NCBI GenBank assembly: GCA_021018995.1
Contig: CM037587.1
Span: 69,707,604-69,771,603, forward strand
Length of the DNA: 64,000 bases
Direction: 5' to 3'
Source of the DNA: Chloranthus sessilifolius
Taxonomy: Eukaryota > Streptophyta > Magnoliopsida > Chloranthales > Chloranthaceae
The notes beneath the pieces were generated by a model, which made no database searches, had not been told where the DNA came from, and saw only the letters and a list, made by a program, of their open reading frames with translations. Shown here piece by piece: positions 11,830 through 23,109 of the stretch. The translations under genes were made by a program, and so were the position numbers. Each line of letters opens with the position of its first letter. Within the stretch, counting starts at the first letter, position 1.

Positions 11830-12338
11830 ATTATTGATGATAGATGGGCGACAGCTCTGGGTATTTTCAATGCATGGTTTGAGCCTCACCATTGACCTTT
11901 ATGATTCTTCCATTACTTGGATCAAGGATGTCATGACTCCAGAAGGCTGCTTGAATAACAGTGTATGGCCCTTCCCATACGGATCTCGATTTTCTGGAAA
12001 AACTTGAGCTTTGAGTTAAATAACCATACCTTAGAACCAGCTGTGAACTCTTTTCTCAATAAATTTTGATCATGAAAAGTTTTGACTTTCTCTTTATATA
12101 ATCTTGAATTGGTGTATGCATCCATTCGCAGCTCTTCTAACTCAGCAAGTTACAATTTCCTGTGATTACCAACAGTAGTTAGATCCATGTTCACTGTTTT
12201 AATGGCCCAAAAAGCTTTATATTCTAACTCTACTGGTAAATGGCATGCTTTGCCATAGACCAACCTAAATGGGGACAGGCCAATTGGGGTTTTATAGGCT
12301 GTCCTATATGCCCACAATGCATCATTCATCTTAAAGGA
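11830..12338 (-). pseudogene. Ath2 integrase C-terminal part
   Basis: Continues the 395-codon frame after a TAG where Ath3 and Ath5 have Trp (the RDW motif just after the catalytic domain), so the break is a single nonsense change. Recognisable motifs are [29 protein letters not shown] and, in the frame 12125-11931, MDAYTNSRLYKEKVK. The end of the reading frame is blurred by indels. Confidence 0.75.
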
Positions 12339-13526
12339 CTAATCCTTTCTGTCCTTCTTCACAGTCTTTTCCAAAATATGTTTGATTTCTCTATTGGAAA
12401 TCTCCACTTGTCCACTGGTTTGTGGATGATATGGAGTGGCTACTCTATGAGTCACAGAGTATTTCTTTAACAATGTTTCAAAATGTCTATTACAAAAATG
12501 GCTTCCCCCATCACTGATAATGGCTCTGGGAAAACCAAACCTGGAAAAAATGTGATCCTTAAGAAATTTCAAAACCACATTGTGATCATTTGTTTTAGTA
12601 GCTGTGGCTTCAATCCATTTGGATACATAATCCACAGCTACTAAAATAAAGTTATTCCCATTGGAAGGAGGAAAGGGACCCATGAAGTCTATCCCCCAAA
12701 CATCAAACAACTCAACTACCAAAATAGGCTGTAAAGGCATTGAGTTTCTCTTGGAAATGCTGCCTAATTTCTGACAGTTCTGGCAGGACTTACAATGCTG
12801 CAGGGCATCGTTGAAAAGTGTAGGCCAATAAAATCCACACTGTAAAACTTTTGCAGCAGTTTTGTTCCCATTAAAATGACCTCCACAGGCCTGTTCATGA
12901 CACATAGAAAATATTCTATGAAATTCTTGGTCAGGGACACATTTCCTTATTATTTGATCTGCACAACTCTTAAACAGATAAGGATCCTCCCAGATGAAGT
13001 GTTTAACCTTTGAGAAGAAAAGATCTTTATCCATTCTATTCCAATGGTGAGGAATTCTTCCAGTAGCCAAAAAGTTGACTATATTGGCAAACCAAGGAGT
13101 GTGTTCACTAATGGCAAAAAGTTGCTCATAAGGGAAAGATTCATTGATAGGCAACTTATCAATCTTAGCAGTTAAAATTCTGGAGAGGTGATCAGCCACC
13201 ACATTCTCCACCCCTTTTTTATCTTTAATCTGTAGATCAAATTCCTGTAATAGGAGAATCCACCTGATTAATCTTGGTTTGGTGTCCTTCTTTGACAGAA
13301 GGTATTTTAAGGTAGAGTGGTCAGTGAACACCACTATTTGTGAACCCAAGACATATGACCTGAATTTTTCTAAAGCAAAAACAATTGCCAGAAGCTCCTT
13401 CTCAGTTGTTGTGTAATTGAGTTGTGCATCAATCATTGATCTACTGGCATAAGCTATAACATGAGGCAGCTTATCTTTTCTCTGTCCAAGGACAGCTCCC
13501 AAAGCATAATCTGATGCATCACACAT
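12339..13526 (-). CDS. pol: Ath2 RNase H and integrase core (open 395 codons)
   Basis: Part of the Pol polyprotein. Residues 1-115 are Ty3-type RNase H with acidic residues D3 (MCDAS), E42/E44 (TEKE), D69 (FTDH) and D112 (ADHLSRI). Residues 205-255 hold the integrase zinc-binding H-H-C-C region (H210, H217, C245, C248). Residues 275-380 are the catalytic core with D280 (WGIDFMG), D339 (IISDGG) and E375 (GQVEISN), a canonical D,D-35-E spacing. RNase H removes the RNA template during reverse transcription; integrase joins the DNA copy to the genome. The upstream RT is broken, and this frame ends at a stop where other copies have Trp, so this copy alone would not make a full Pol. Confidence 0.93.
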   Translation of the reverse strand: MCDASDYALGAVLGQRKDKLPHVIAYASRSMIDAQLNYTTTEKELLAIVFALEKFRSYVLGSQIVVFTDHSTLKYLLSKKDTKPRLIRWILLLQEFDLQIKDKKGVENVVADHLSRILTAKIDKLPINESFPYEQLFAISEHTPWFANIVNFLATGRIPHHWNRMDKDLFFSKVKHFIWEDPYLFKSCADQIIRKCVPDQEFHRIFSMCHEQACGGHFNGNKTAAKVLQCGFYWPTLFNDALQHCKSCQNCQKLGSISKRNSMPLQPILVVELFDVWGIDFMGPFPPSNGNNFILVAVDYVSKWIEATATKTNDHNVVLKFLKDHIFSRFGFPRAIISDGGSHFCNRHFETLLKKYSVTHRVATPYHPQTSGQVEISNREIKHILEKTVKKDRKD

Positions 13527-14700
13527 CAGTTCAAAAGGTAATGAATAATCTGGAGACTACAATATTGGAATTTGAAATCAGAAGCAGTTTTAGGAATTCA
13601 AAAGCCTTCATGCATTCATTATTGAAAACAAAAGGGACATCTTGGCACAACAAATGATAAAGAGGTTTAGTTATTTCTGAAGTCCTTGATGAACCTTCAT
13701 AAAATCCGGCATGTCCTAAAAACTTCGATTTGTTTAACAGTTTGGGAGGTGGTAAATGTGCAATTAACTCAATTTTGCTTTGTCCACCTCAATGCCCTTG
13801 TAGGAAACAACATGGCCAAGGACAATGCTGGGTGACCATGAAATGGCTCTTTTCCCAACTCAAAACTAGATTGTTTTCTTCACGCATCTTTGTAGTACCA
13901 ATTTGAGATGGTGTAAACATTGGAAAAACTATTGCCATAGATTGAGAAATCATCCATAAAAATCTCCATAAATTGGTCAATCATATCGGAAAAATTGCAT
14001 ACATGCATCTTTGGAAGGTAGCAGAGCATTACAAAGACCAAAAGGCATTCTCCTATAGGCAAAAGTGCCAAAAGGGCACGTGAATGTGGTCTTTTCACGA
14101 TCTTGTGGGTACAGAATGCAGGAATCAGAGTAACCATCAAAAAAATAAGCTTTTCTTGCTAGCTTATCTAAGATCGATCAATGAATGGGAGGAAATGGTC
14201 TTTTTGGTCATTGCATTTAATTTTCGTAATCAATCTGAGACTCTCCATCCGATTGTTTGCACGGTTGACATAAGCTCACGAATCGAGGTTACATAGTGAT
14301 TCAGTTTCTTAGGTACCACATGTAGGTGCTACCCAAAATTTGAATCTGAAATGGGGTAAATGACCCTGCATCTAACAACTTAACAACCTCTTTCATTTCT
14401 CTTGCATATGAGGTTCAACCTTCTTTGCATTTCTCTAGAAGGCTTTGCATCTTCTTCCAAGTGGATTTGTGCATGCAAGCAATTTGGGTGATTCCTCCTA
14501 AATCGACAATAGTCCCCAATTTCCCTTTTATGTTCTTTCAAGACTATCAATGACTCTTCCTCTTGCTCCTTTGTGAGAGGAAGAAATAATGGGAGACAAT
14601 GATTTATGATTACCTAAGAACACATACTTCAAATTTTCTGACAGCTGCTTTAGTTCTAAATCAGGTGGCCTGAGAAAAGAAGGTAACAAAGCTACCTTAG
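13527..14700 (-). pseudogene. pol: Ath2 reverse transcriptase, multiply frameshifted
   Basis: RNA-directed DNA polymerase, readable only in pieces. The frame 14140-13880 contains the region around the catalytic aspartates (EIFMDDFSIYGN) and the palm/fingers region RRMPFGLCN in shifted form. The frame 13980-13789 holds the next stretch (SWEKSHFMVTQ). By comparison with Ath5 63700-62943, many breaks are 1-3 base losses at CAG or CTG triplets (see the finding on CWG sites), so some may be sequencing artefacts. Confidence 0.75.
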
Positions 14701-15490
14701 ACGTTTGTGGAAGGGGAGAGTAGCAGTTTCAAGAAGAGAAACTTGATTGATTAAGAGTTCCTTGATACAACTTGCTTTATTTTAGCATATCCCCAAGCAT
14801 CTTTAACATCTGTGGTGAAGTCTTCACCGTGCAGAAATTGTTGTAAAGTCCCTTCCACAAGTTCGTCCAATAGATCAACATGAAAACATTCTTCAGAGCT
14901 GAATTGAGGCCGTGTGACTGCATTATTAACATATAATTTTACCTTCATGTTTCCAAATGAAACTTCCATAATACAGACTGCATTGAATGCAAGCATTTGT
15001 CAGACAGTGAATGGTCTTCCCAAAATGCCAGGGATGGAAGTTTTGCTTTGGTTGGTTCCATATCCAAAACTAGAAAATCAGCAGGATAGAAGAATTTATC
15101 TACTCCACCAATACATCTTCAATCATCCCTCTGGCTTTTTTCGGATCATCTGCTCGCTAGTTGTAACACCACATGAGTGGGTTTTAATTCTCCCAAACCT
15201 AGTTTCTCATATAGAATATGGAAGTAGGTTGACACTAGCACCAGATCTAATAAAGCCTTTTCAATGGTGTGTTCCCAATAATGCAAGGGATTGTGGGGAT
15301 TCCGATCTTGAAGTTTAGGAGGTGTAGCAATGGATAACACCGTTAATTCTTTCCACAAGAAAGACCTTTTGGACAACTGTATCCTAGATTGTCTTTGTGA
15401 GTGCAAACATCTTTCAAAAATTTTGCATATGGAATTTGTTTAATCGCCTAAAGCAAAGGTAAATTTATCTTGACTTGCTTGAAAGTCTCC
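14701..15490 (-). pseudogene. pol: Ath2 aspartic protease region
   Basis: The frame 15406-15146 carries the gag-protease linker and the start of the active site: ALLDL is present, but the following GAS has slipped into another frame through loss of one G. YEKLGLGELKPTHVVLQLA continues the domain. The frame 14996-14751 carries the downstream linker (IMEVSFGNMKVKL). The domain order matches Ath1 and Ath3. Confidence 0.72.
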
Positions 15491-16645
15491 ATCATCATCT
15501 ATTTTTGTGTTCCCTTTATCAAAAGGGATACAAATTTCATTGCATGAGGAAATGGTAAATGAGGAACTAATCTTTCTTCTACTTTTAGAAGCATTTTCTA
15601 AATTTTTTAATTTTTTTTTTTTCATTTTTTGGTTTTTCCGAGGTACATCAAGAACCCCATCGCTATCACTATGCCGCTCTTTTGCATATCTTTATCCTCT
15701 TCCTCATTTCTTTCTTCTTCAACACTCCACTTTGTTATCTATCATTTTTCCACTTCTCAAAGTGGTGAGCTTTTACTTCTTCATGTGAATTAGAAGCTTC
15801 TCAACCATGAACTGTCCTTTGGGATTGTTCAAAGGTTGGCTGGTAACTTTCCTTCCTCTCTTTTTGCCAAGGTATTTGAAAGCTGTCCCAATGTTTCTTC
15901 AATCTTCTTTATGCTCTGGCTGTGAAAATTCACAGTCTGAGTTAAAGATCCTAAATTCAAGTGAATTTAGGACTTGATCTTCAAAAGAAAGGGACTGGAG
16001 GGTTTTGAATCAAGTGCATCGTGCATTGTGTTGTTGTGGAATGGGTCAATTTGAAAGTTTGGTTTGACATAAAAATTCCGATACTGGTGCGTTTTGAAAG
16101 GCATTTGATTCTTTGGTTGTTCTTGTTGGGATTGGTAATTCCCTTGGTTCCACCTCAAATTGGGGTGTGCCCTCCATGGATATTCATTTGATCGCATCCG
16201 TCTAAATGATTGAGCGCATGAGCTTGTTCCACCATTAAATCTGGGAACTGTGATGCGCAGACATTGGTCAAGTGAATGAGTAGGGACCGCATATCGTATA
16301 TGCCTCCTCTACTCTTGAAATATTTGGAGTTTTAAGTGAGTCCATCAATCTATCAAACTTTGTGGTTAGATTGTCCGTCTTTCTTTCCAACTCATTCACC
16401 TCATAGATCTTCCCTTTGGTGGGTTGGTGGTTGTTCAATCTAGCAGGATTTTCAATTTCTCTTCACAGAGATTCCTGCTGAGTTGAGTTTTCACCAATCA
16501 CTTTAAATAAGTCCCAAACCTCTTCAACTGTTTTTTGCAAGTAAGTGCCTCCCCAGGAGGCATCCACCATATTTTTGCCTTTTTGATCAATTCCTTGATA
16601 GAAGCTTTGAACCAACTGCCACCTAGGAATTTGATGATGAGGACA
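15491..16645 (-). pseudogene. gag: Ath2 gag, C-terminal half
   Basis: Continues gag in changing frames. The frame 16197-15967 has a Gln/Asn/Pro-rich stretch (NLRWNQGNYQSQQ) typical of the region after the Athila capsid. 15788-15507 is low-complexity Lys/Ser-rich in the sense strand. The sequence is colinear with Ath1 gag on both sides of the Ath2 insertion. Confidence 0.7.
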
Positions 16646-17200
16646 TTACCTTAACAGTTCCTTGAATCTTTCCCATGCTTCATGGAAAGTTTCAGTTGAG
16701 TTTTGGGAGAATGAAATGATACTTTGTCTCAATTGGCTTGTTTTAGACATTGGGAAATATTTGGCTAAGAATTGACACTGTAAATCATTCCAAGCAGTGA
16801 TACTGTTTGGTGCTAACATGGATAACCATGCTCTAGCTTTATCCTTTAATGAAAAAGGAAAGAGCCTAAGCTTGGTTGCGGACCAGTCCAAATTTATGTT
16901 GAATGTGGTGCAAAGAGCCAAGAATTCATCCACATGTTCGTATGGGTCTTCCTTACTCAACCCATGGAAGGAAGGAAGCATTTGGATAGTTGATGACTTG
17001 ATCTCATAATTTCCTTCAATAGTAGGAAATTGAATGCAAAAGGGGGAATTATAAGCACCAGGTGCAAAGTAATCCCTCAAAAGTCGAGGTTCTTCACCCA
17101 TAGTAGCAGAATTCTGTGTTGTTTGCTTGGTTCGTAGTAGCCTTTCAACTTCTAAATTCAATGGGAGAATCTCAGGGCTGAGAGTCCTCCTACCAAACAT
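16646..17200 (-). CDS. gag: Ath2 gag, N-terminal half (open 184 codons)
   Basis: Structural capsid precursor. The start at 17200 (MFGRRTL) is 188 bases from the primer site and is conserved as MLGRRSL in Ath1 (20053) and MFGR in Ath3 (28418). The Retrotrans_gag core is clear: MLPSFHGLSKEDPYEHVDEF, LRLFPFSLKDKARAWL, FLAKYFPMSKTSQLRQ and FHEAWERFKELLR. After this the frame breaks. It would assemble the particle in which reverse transcription occurs. Confidence 0.9.
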   Translation of the reverse strand: MFGRRTLSPEILPLNLEVERLLRTKQTTQNSATMGEEPRLLRDYFAPGAYNSPFCIQFPTIEGNYEIKSSTIQMLPSFHGLSKEDPYEHVDEFLALCTTFNINLDWSATKLRLFPFSLKDKARAWLSMLAPNSITAWNDLQCQFLAKYFPMSKTSQLRQSIISFSQNSTETFHEAWERFKELLR

Positions 17201-17393
17201 ACAACTAGAATAAAAAAATTTGATTGATTATGCAAAGAAACCTTCGAATTCCTTTTTAAGTAGTTTCCTTCTTTAAAAATTGAATATGAATAATGAACAA
17301 GTACAAAACAATAGAATAGTTTAGTCGATAAAATTAAAATGAAAACTTAGGTCTATCTATTTTAGAACAAATTCCACAACAGCGCCAAAAACT
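17201..17393 (-). promoter_or_regulatory. Ath2 leader with degenerate tRNA-Asp primer site
   Basis: Noncoding leader between LTR and gag. At about 17371-17388 the minus strand reads TGGCGCTGTTGTGGAA, a decayed form of TGGCGCCGTTGCCGGGGA (complement of the 3' end of plant tRNA-Asp). It is preceded by the AGTTTT spacer also seen in Ath3 and Ath4. The changes include several C to T. Confidence 0.75.
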
Positions 17394-19240
17394 TGTTGTT
17401 GCATCTTAGTCTGCTTGATTTATGTGAGTTTTGAAAACAGATTTATAGCTGCTAAATTACAGTCGCTCCAGACTATCTAAACAAATGAAGAAATATCAAA
17501 GTTAGAAGAGAATTAGCCTGCAAGATCGGGCCAATTGTAGCAAGTTTTAAAAGTAAGTGAGTGAAAAGATCGTCCCACGAGAATTTGTCCAAAATGTAAG
17601 ATAAACCTCCAGATCTTAGCTACCATCGCTTCTTATCCTATCTAGAAAGCTGATAAGATGAGAGGTTAGAGTATGTCACGTTTACAAAATCAAAACAAAG
17701 AAAAACTTAAACTAAATGATCCAGATCCGAGTTGGGGGAGTGATTGAAACAAAGATGGAGAAGTAATATCTAAAACTGATTTGGTCTTTGAAATCTAATG
17801 AGAGTAAGCATGACTCAACAGAGGTGATCAATCTTCATCCGCTACAAGCACGGATGTAAGAGAGATAAATCTAATTCAAGGATTAGATTTACGCTTATGG
17901 CTATGGTCTATCCACTTTAATGGCCACAAACCATCCAATAGTCTTTAATCCAAATCCTCAATTTAACAATAAACATCACTACAAATGCAATGAGAGACTA
18001 GGTTACCAACACTAATTTACAGATTAATGAATCAAGGAAATTGCATGCACAACAATGAATCTAAAGGAGTCTAATGCAATAAGGAGATCAGAGGGAACCC
18101 TTGACATGAGTCCAATGAGAATGTAGTTTACAACAACCTTTTCAAATTCATCATTACAATTATAGAGCAGCTTAAACAACTCTCGATTTGTAGTCTTGAA
18201 TGCAAACTCTCCTTTAAATTACATAAGTATCTCACAACTCTCAAATGCAAGTACAAAGTGAGGCTATGTGGATTTCGCATAAACTATCGTTTGGAAATGG
18301 GGATTAGGAATGAAACTCAAAACTGGATGCCCAATTGGGCAAATGCTTCGTCAATTTATAGCTTTCCTCAGGTCCAGCTCAGATGTGTATCAACCAATCA
18401 AAGGTTCTCAGATCTGTATTGACCAATGGTTGTCGAGCACGGGGATCGAGATCTGTTCGCCAATCGTAATTCCTCAACCGTTCACCAATCGTGAAAAAGG
18501 CATCAATTCATTATGCATTTTGAAAGTTTGTTAGAGTTTCTAGAAGTTCCGCCAAGTTATTCCCTCTCTAGGTGCTCACGTGGGGTGGAATATTCCTTCG
18601 CTTTATGCTTAGAACCTCCGAATGTCCCTAGATTTTAAAACGCATTGGGACGTCAACAGATTCTTGAATTGCCCTTGTTAATGCCGCGAATCTCGAATAC
18701 CTTTCGCAGAGCTTAGGGCCTTTAAAGTCCGTGACTTCTGAAGCTCTTTTCGCAATGTTCAATCTCTCTTTGAATTGTGTTTTCTCCTTTTCGCAAAGTT
18801 CAATCTTCTCTTCGAAGTGTGTTTTCTCCTTTTCACAAAGTTCAATCTTCTCTTCGAGGAGTTCAGATGCTCTTCGAAAGCTACGCCTGGAGTTTTAGTC
18901 CTTTTCGCAGAGTTCAAGGTTCTTTACGAAAAGTGCAGGTTCTTTGCGAAAAGAACTCTGTAGTGCATTTCTCTGTTCGAATTGTTCCCTGCTTCGCTTA
19001 TAGGTCTTTGCCTCTTTACTTTAGACCTTTCAACAGCTGATGATGAGGTTGTTTCTTCACTTCCTTTCTTGGGACTTACATGGACTGTCATCTTTTTGGC
19101 ACTTTTAAGCTGCTTTTATGGGTAAGCCTGTCTTTATTATTAGCTACAACATAGGCACTTAAAACACTTATTTAGTTCTCTCAAAGGTCTATCAAGACTT
19201 AAGTTTAGGGGTGAAAAATGGTATTTTTCACTTGTCAACA
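17394..19240 (-). repeat. Ath2 5' LTR
   Basis: Matches the 3' LTR but shows many local discrepancies at CAG/CTG triplets, for example 18456-18470 and 18683-18700. TATA box at 18354-18360, motif array at 18740-18970. The right boundary is fixed by TSD ACATT at 19241. Confidence 0.92.
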
Positions 19241-20053
19241 ACATTCCACCTCTAGGAGTGGACTCTTTCACCAATTTAGTAGGGGTCTGACTGTCATTGC
19301 GAGACAGTGACTCCTGCTGCATGAAATTTTCCCCTATGATGTCAAACAGCTCCCAAGCCTCATCAGCTGTCTTGTGGTGGTAACTACCACCACATGAGGC
19401 CTCCACCATATCCCTACTCTTGAAATTAATTCCTTGGTAAAATACTTGCACCAGTTACCACTGTGGAATTTGATGGTGGAGGCATTATTTTAACATCTCT
19501 TGAAATCTCTCACATGCCTCAAAAAAAATCCTCAGCTGAGGACTGAGTAAATGACCAAATGTTTGTTCTCATCTTGCTGGTTTATTCATGGGAAAGAATT
19601 TAGCCAGAAATTAGCTTTAGAGATCACTCTATGTCTAAATGCTATTGGTTGGGAGCTTAGAGAGCCAAGTGCTGGCTTCGTCCTTTTGGGAAAAAGGAAA
19701 AATCCTCAGTTTAGTGGCTTCAGGTCCGAAGCCAACAATATTGAAAGTGGTGCAAAGTGGCAAAAATTTGTCAATGTGCTTGTAAGGATCTTTCTTACTG
19801 AGCCCATGGAAAGATGGCAGCATGTTAATGGTGGAGGACTTGATTTTATAGTTTCCCTCAACTGAAGGGAATTGTATGTAAAAGGGAGATGTGTAATCCC
19901 CATGTGCATTGTATTCCTTCAAGGTTCATTGCCTCTCAGCCATGACAGCTGGTCAATAGTAAGGCCTTGTGTGGTGTTTCTTGGTCTAAGGACCCTTTCA
20001 ACCTCAGGATTTAGAAGTTCCAACTGATGCTTAAGGGACCTTCTTCCAAGCAT
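19241..20053 (-). pseudogene. gag: Ath1 gag, N-terminal half
   Basis: Starts at 20053 (MLGRRSLKHQLELLNPEVER). The frame 19922-19635 holds the capsid core (MLPSFHGLSKKDPYKHIDKFLPL, LRIFPFSQKDEASTWL). Further frames to 19241 carry the HHKTADEAWELFDIIGENF stretch (19451-19140, whose 3' end reads into Ath2). The other half is at 4294-5041. Bases 19241-19245 are the right TSD of Ath2. Confidence 0.82.
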
Positions 20054-20396
20054 ACACACACAAATTCAGCAGGTAAAGAAAATGCTCACAGCATACAAAA
20101 ATTTTCAAACCAAATTAACAACTAAATAGATTTACAACTAAACTAATGATAGGGAATTCAACATTAAGGGACTGAGTTTTAGGGTAAAAGAAGTGCAAAC
20201 AGAGCTAGCTAAACTCCAACTGCAGTTCGATCTTTTCCCTACTGCTGTTGTCCAATTCTGTAAAATTCTACAAAAATCAGTAGTACCTTTTATTCTATTT
20301 AAGGTATAACTATAAAAAAAAATTTAGACTAAAATATAGTATAACTCAGGTCTACTAAAAGGATCAATATCCTCGGCAGCAGTGCCAAAAACTTAT
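20054..20396 (-). promoter_or_regulatory. Ath1 leader and primer-binding site
   Basis: Noncoding leader. The primer site is at 20370-20387, minus strand TGGCACTGCTGCCGAGGA, with four differences from the tRNA-Asp complement, followed by the usual spacer and the LTR end at 20397. Confidence 0.75.
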
Positions 20397-23109
20397 TGGT
20401 ATATGTGTGTACCATATGTTTATTTAAAGTGATATGAGATGGTAAAAATCAGAATACAAACGTGGAGTGAAAGGGCTATAAAAGCATCAACCTAAAGTAC
20501 ACACAGCCTACAAAATATAGGGCTATTGTAGTAAGTTTTAAGTAAGACTTTTTCCCACAAAGATAATGATCTAGAACCCAAAATGGGCTATAATAGTAGG
20601 CCTCAAGATCTGGCTACAGATTTGATAATCCTAAAGAAAGGGAGTTGGGTGTCACAACTACATTAAATTAACACCAAAAGAAGAGAAATAAAGTGCAGTC
20701 CTATCCTAAAGAAAGGGGTATGAAGAAGGTGGTGATGGTGTGTATTAAAATAAAGATAAAAGGATGGGAAGTAAGCAGTTTAAGGTAAAGTTAATTACGT
20801 TATGTAACTCAGATTTAGGGCTTTCTTTACAGCAAATCCTTGCTGGCGTGCTATCAAAAACCTCAGCAAGGAAGGAGAATCTAACTTAACCCATGCCATT
20901 TAGACTGCTCTTAAGCTTATACTCTGTCCACTTAAATGGTCATAGACTATCCAATAGAGTATGTCAAATCCCATTGATTAAATCAGAAAACTAATCTAAT
21001 CCAAAGGAGTGGACTGATCTTAAGGCTATAATCTATCCACTTAAATGGTCACAGACTATCCAATAGATTTCCTCCAACCAATGAATTAAATTAGGCTATG
21101 AATACCATTGCAGACACTATGTTTGCCTGGCTACAAGCTCCCCAGATTTGTTACAGATCTGGCAGGCATTCATAGGAGCAAACAGACTTTGAAAACCAAG
21201 TGGAAACCACAAGGTATCTCAAGTTGAATGAGGATTTAGATTCAGCTGGTCATTACTCAGATCTGTGAGTAATGACCAAAAGGCCTGCAATGACTCAGCT
21301 CACAAGTCTACAATCACTACAGAGAAATCAGATCTAACATCTAATATTGGTCAAGTAAAATAAAGGGGAGCTTGTTCCTGCAACAACCTCTCACTAGGCT
21401 ACAAGCTCAAGTGCAGAGGAGAAGAATCCTTCTCAGATCTGTGACCAAGACTTGCCCTAGGTCTATAGTCTGTCCACTCAAATGGTCACAGGCTATCCAC
21501 AGATGCTGCCTTACCTATAGATGATGAAATAAAACATGTAAATTATTGCTGGCACCATGGTCCCAGGGCTACAAGCTCAAGCTTCCATGGGCCTTTCAAT
21601 CAACTCAAATCCTAAATGCATGCGATAGCCTAAATAAAACTATGGGCAAATAGGAAAATAACAGATTCAATGAGCATTTAAAGTATAAATTCTATTGATC
21701 AAAATTACCTACAATACAATTTCTCAAGGCAGCAGCCTTGTTCATAACAACTCTTCACAAAATCCGAAAGATTACAAGACCCATTACAAAACTAAATGAA
21801 ACTACACCTAATTGCTTACAGAGGATTTAGCTAGCAAGTGCTGGGCTAAGAGAGAAGAAAAATGGGAAAAGAAGTGATCAAACCCTAACCCTAGTCTGCT
21901 CGAGCTCACCGTAGACAGAGGTTGAAGGAGAGATGTCCATTCTATGTTACAAGTACAACTTATATACTCAGTCCTAATGCCTTAGCCAACAGAAGACTAA
22001 ACCTTAATTTTTCTAGCCAATGTGGCACTGTTACAACCCTTAGATGCCTTGGGATGTGTTCCTCAAGATCAGGGCCTCGAGATGTGTGCCCTAAACCTGG
22101 GGAAATCCCTAAAAGGTCCCTAGAGTTAAGACTGAGAAGTGGGGGAGCCCGAGCTTCGTGCGGCTACCTTCTACATATTAATTCATTCACACGGTTTACA
22201 GAGTACTCGCAAAGTAAAATTTTGGCTTGGGAGGCACCTGGTTTACGCGGTAGATCTTTAAATGGTTGCGCAACTACTTTGCACTGCAATACTGTCGTGA
22301 GGATGAGTTGCACTGCTTGGCTTTGCTTGCGCTGTAGGGCTTCAGAAGTTCCTCTCATGAGGGTATTGTGAGGATGCCTTTAACTCTCGCTCAATTTCTT
22401 TTCACATGATTATGCAGCTCGCTCGGTACAGAGTTGAACTTCTAGGCGCGTGAGAGTTGCGCGAGATAGTTTCTAGGCGTCTCTCTCCTCCAGAGCCACG
22501 CGAGAACTTCATGAGGTTACTATTATTGATTGTGCAAATTGGTCTCACGAGGTAGTGCGCTCGACTGCTTTAAAGCTTGATCCTCATAAGAGCTTTGTGA
22601 GCTGTATTTATGAAGGCTTAATGTGCAACTACTTCGCGAGTTCCTTTATGTGTTGATTTCAGCTGAACTGTGTGACTGCTGCTTGAGTTCTCTTATGTTG
22701 GATGTCTTAGTTGCGCAAGGAAGCTTTGCAGTGAATTTAACAGCACGAGGCCGCACCTCAACTATGCGAGATGAGTCATTTGTTCCTCTGCTACTATGCA
22801 CATGCTTCTGTTGTAGCTTCCTCCACTCTCATCTATACTTCTTTCATCTGTTAAACTTCCTTGGTCCATCATGACATGCAAAATAGTCACCATGGTGTGT
22901 ACCACTATGGTGTTCCATCAATCTTTGGCTCAGTGTCATCCTTGGCTTGAATTCTCTCTCTTCATGGCACCAAAGGCATGGACTCTGTGTTAAGTTCCAC
23001 AAGTAATTACTAATCTATAAAATAAGCTAAAAAAGAGTTATTAGTCAGCTTCAATGTCCAGCAAAGGCGAGGTTAAGAGGTGAAAAGTGGTACTTTTCAA
23101 TGAATAACA
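20397..23109 (-). repeat. Ath1 5' LTR
   Basis: 2.7-kb LTR, related to the Ath5 LTR (55778-58242). Shared features: the GGTGAAAAGTGGTACTTTTCA start region, and several internal copies of a block reading CTATCCACTTAAATGGTCA that also recurs in Ath5. A TATA box (TATATAAG on the minus strand) is at 21959-21966. The U3 part at 22160-22770 is rich in CGCGAG / CTCACGAGG motifs. The right boundary at 23109 is the point where Tat1 gag resumes. Confidence 0.88.
21959..21966 (-). promoter_or_regulatory. TATA box in Ath1 LTR
   Basis: TATATAAG on the minus strand, downstream of the motif array in the element's sense. The Ath5 LTR has TATATAAA at the equivalent place (57239-57246). Confidence 0.65.

Larger units (their letters stand above)
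5042..19240 (-). mobile_element. Ath2: full-length Athila-type LTR retrotransposon
   Basis: Complete 14.2-kb minus-strand element with two LTRs (5042-6937 and 17394-19240), TSD ACATT on both sides, a degenerate tRNA-Asp primer site, gag, protease, RT, RNase H, integrase, spacer, env-like ORF, 3' noncoding block and polypurine tract. The LTR ends form TGTTG...CAACA. It lies inside Ath1 gag, so it is younger than Ath1. The reading frames are partly open (RNase H-integrase for 395 codons, env-like for 251 codons), so decay is moderate. Confidence 0.93.
1..23109 (-). mobile_element. Ath1: Athila-type LTR retrotransposon, left end outside window, split by Ath2
   Basis: Minus-strand element made of 1-5041 plus 19241-23109; Ath2 separates the two parts. 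In its own reading order it has a 5' LTR (20397-23109), a primer site, gag, protease, a large pol deletion, the integrase C-terminus, a spacer and an env-like ORF. The 3' LTR lies beyond position 1. Gag runs colinearly across the Ath2 insertion when compared with the Ath2 gag, which shows that both parts are one element. Its LTR family matches that of Ath5 (55778-58242). It is itself inserted in the gag of Tat1: the Tat1 reading frame is cut at 23110. Confidence 0.88.

Noticed and set aside
21922..22371. 149-codon frame on the plus strand
   Set aside because: It lies within the Ath1 LTR, has no recognisable domain, and is not open in the related Ath5 LTR.
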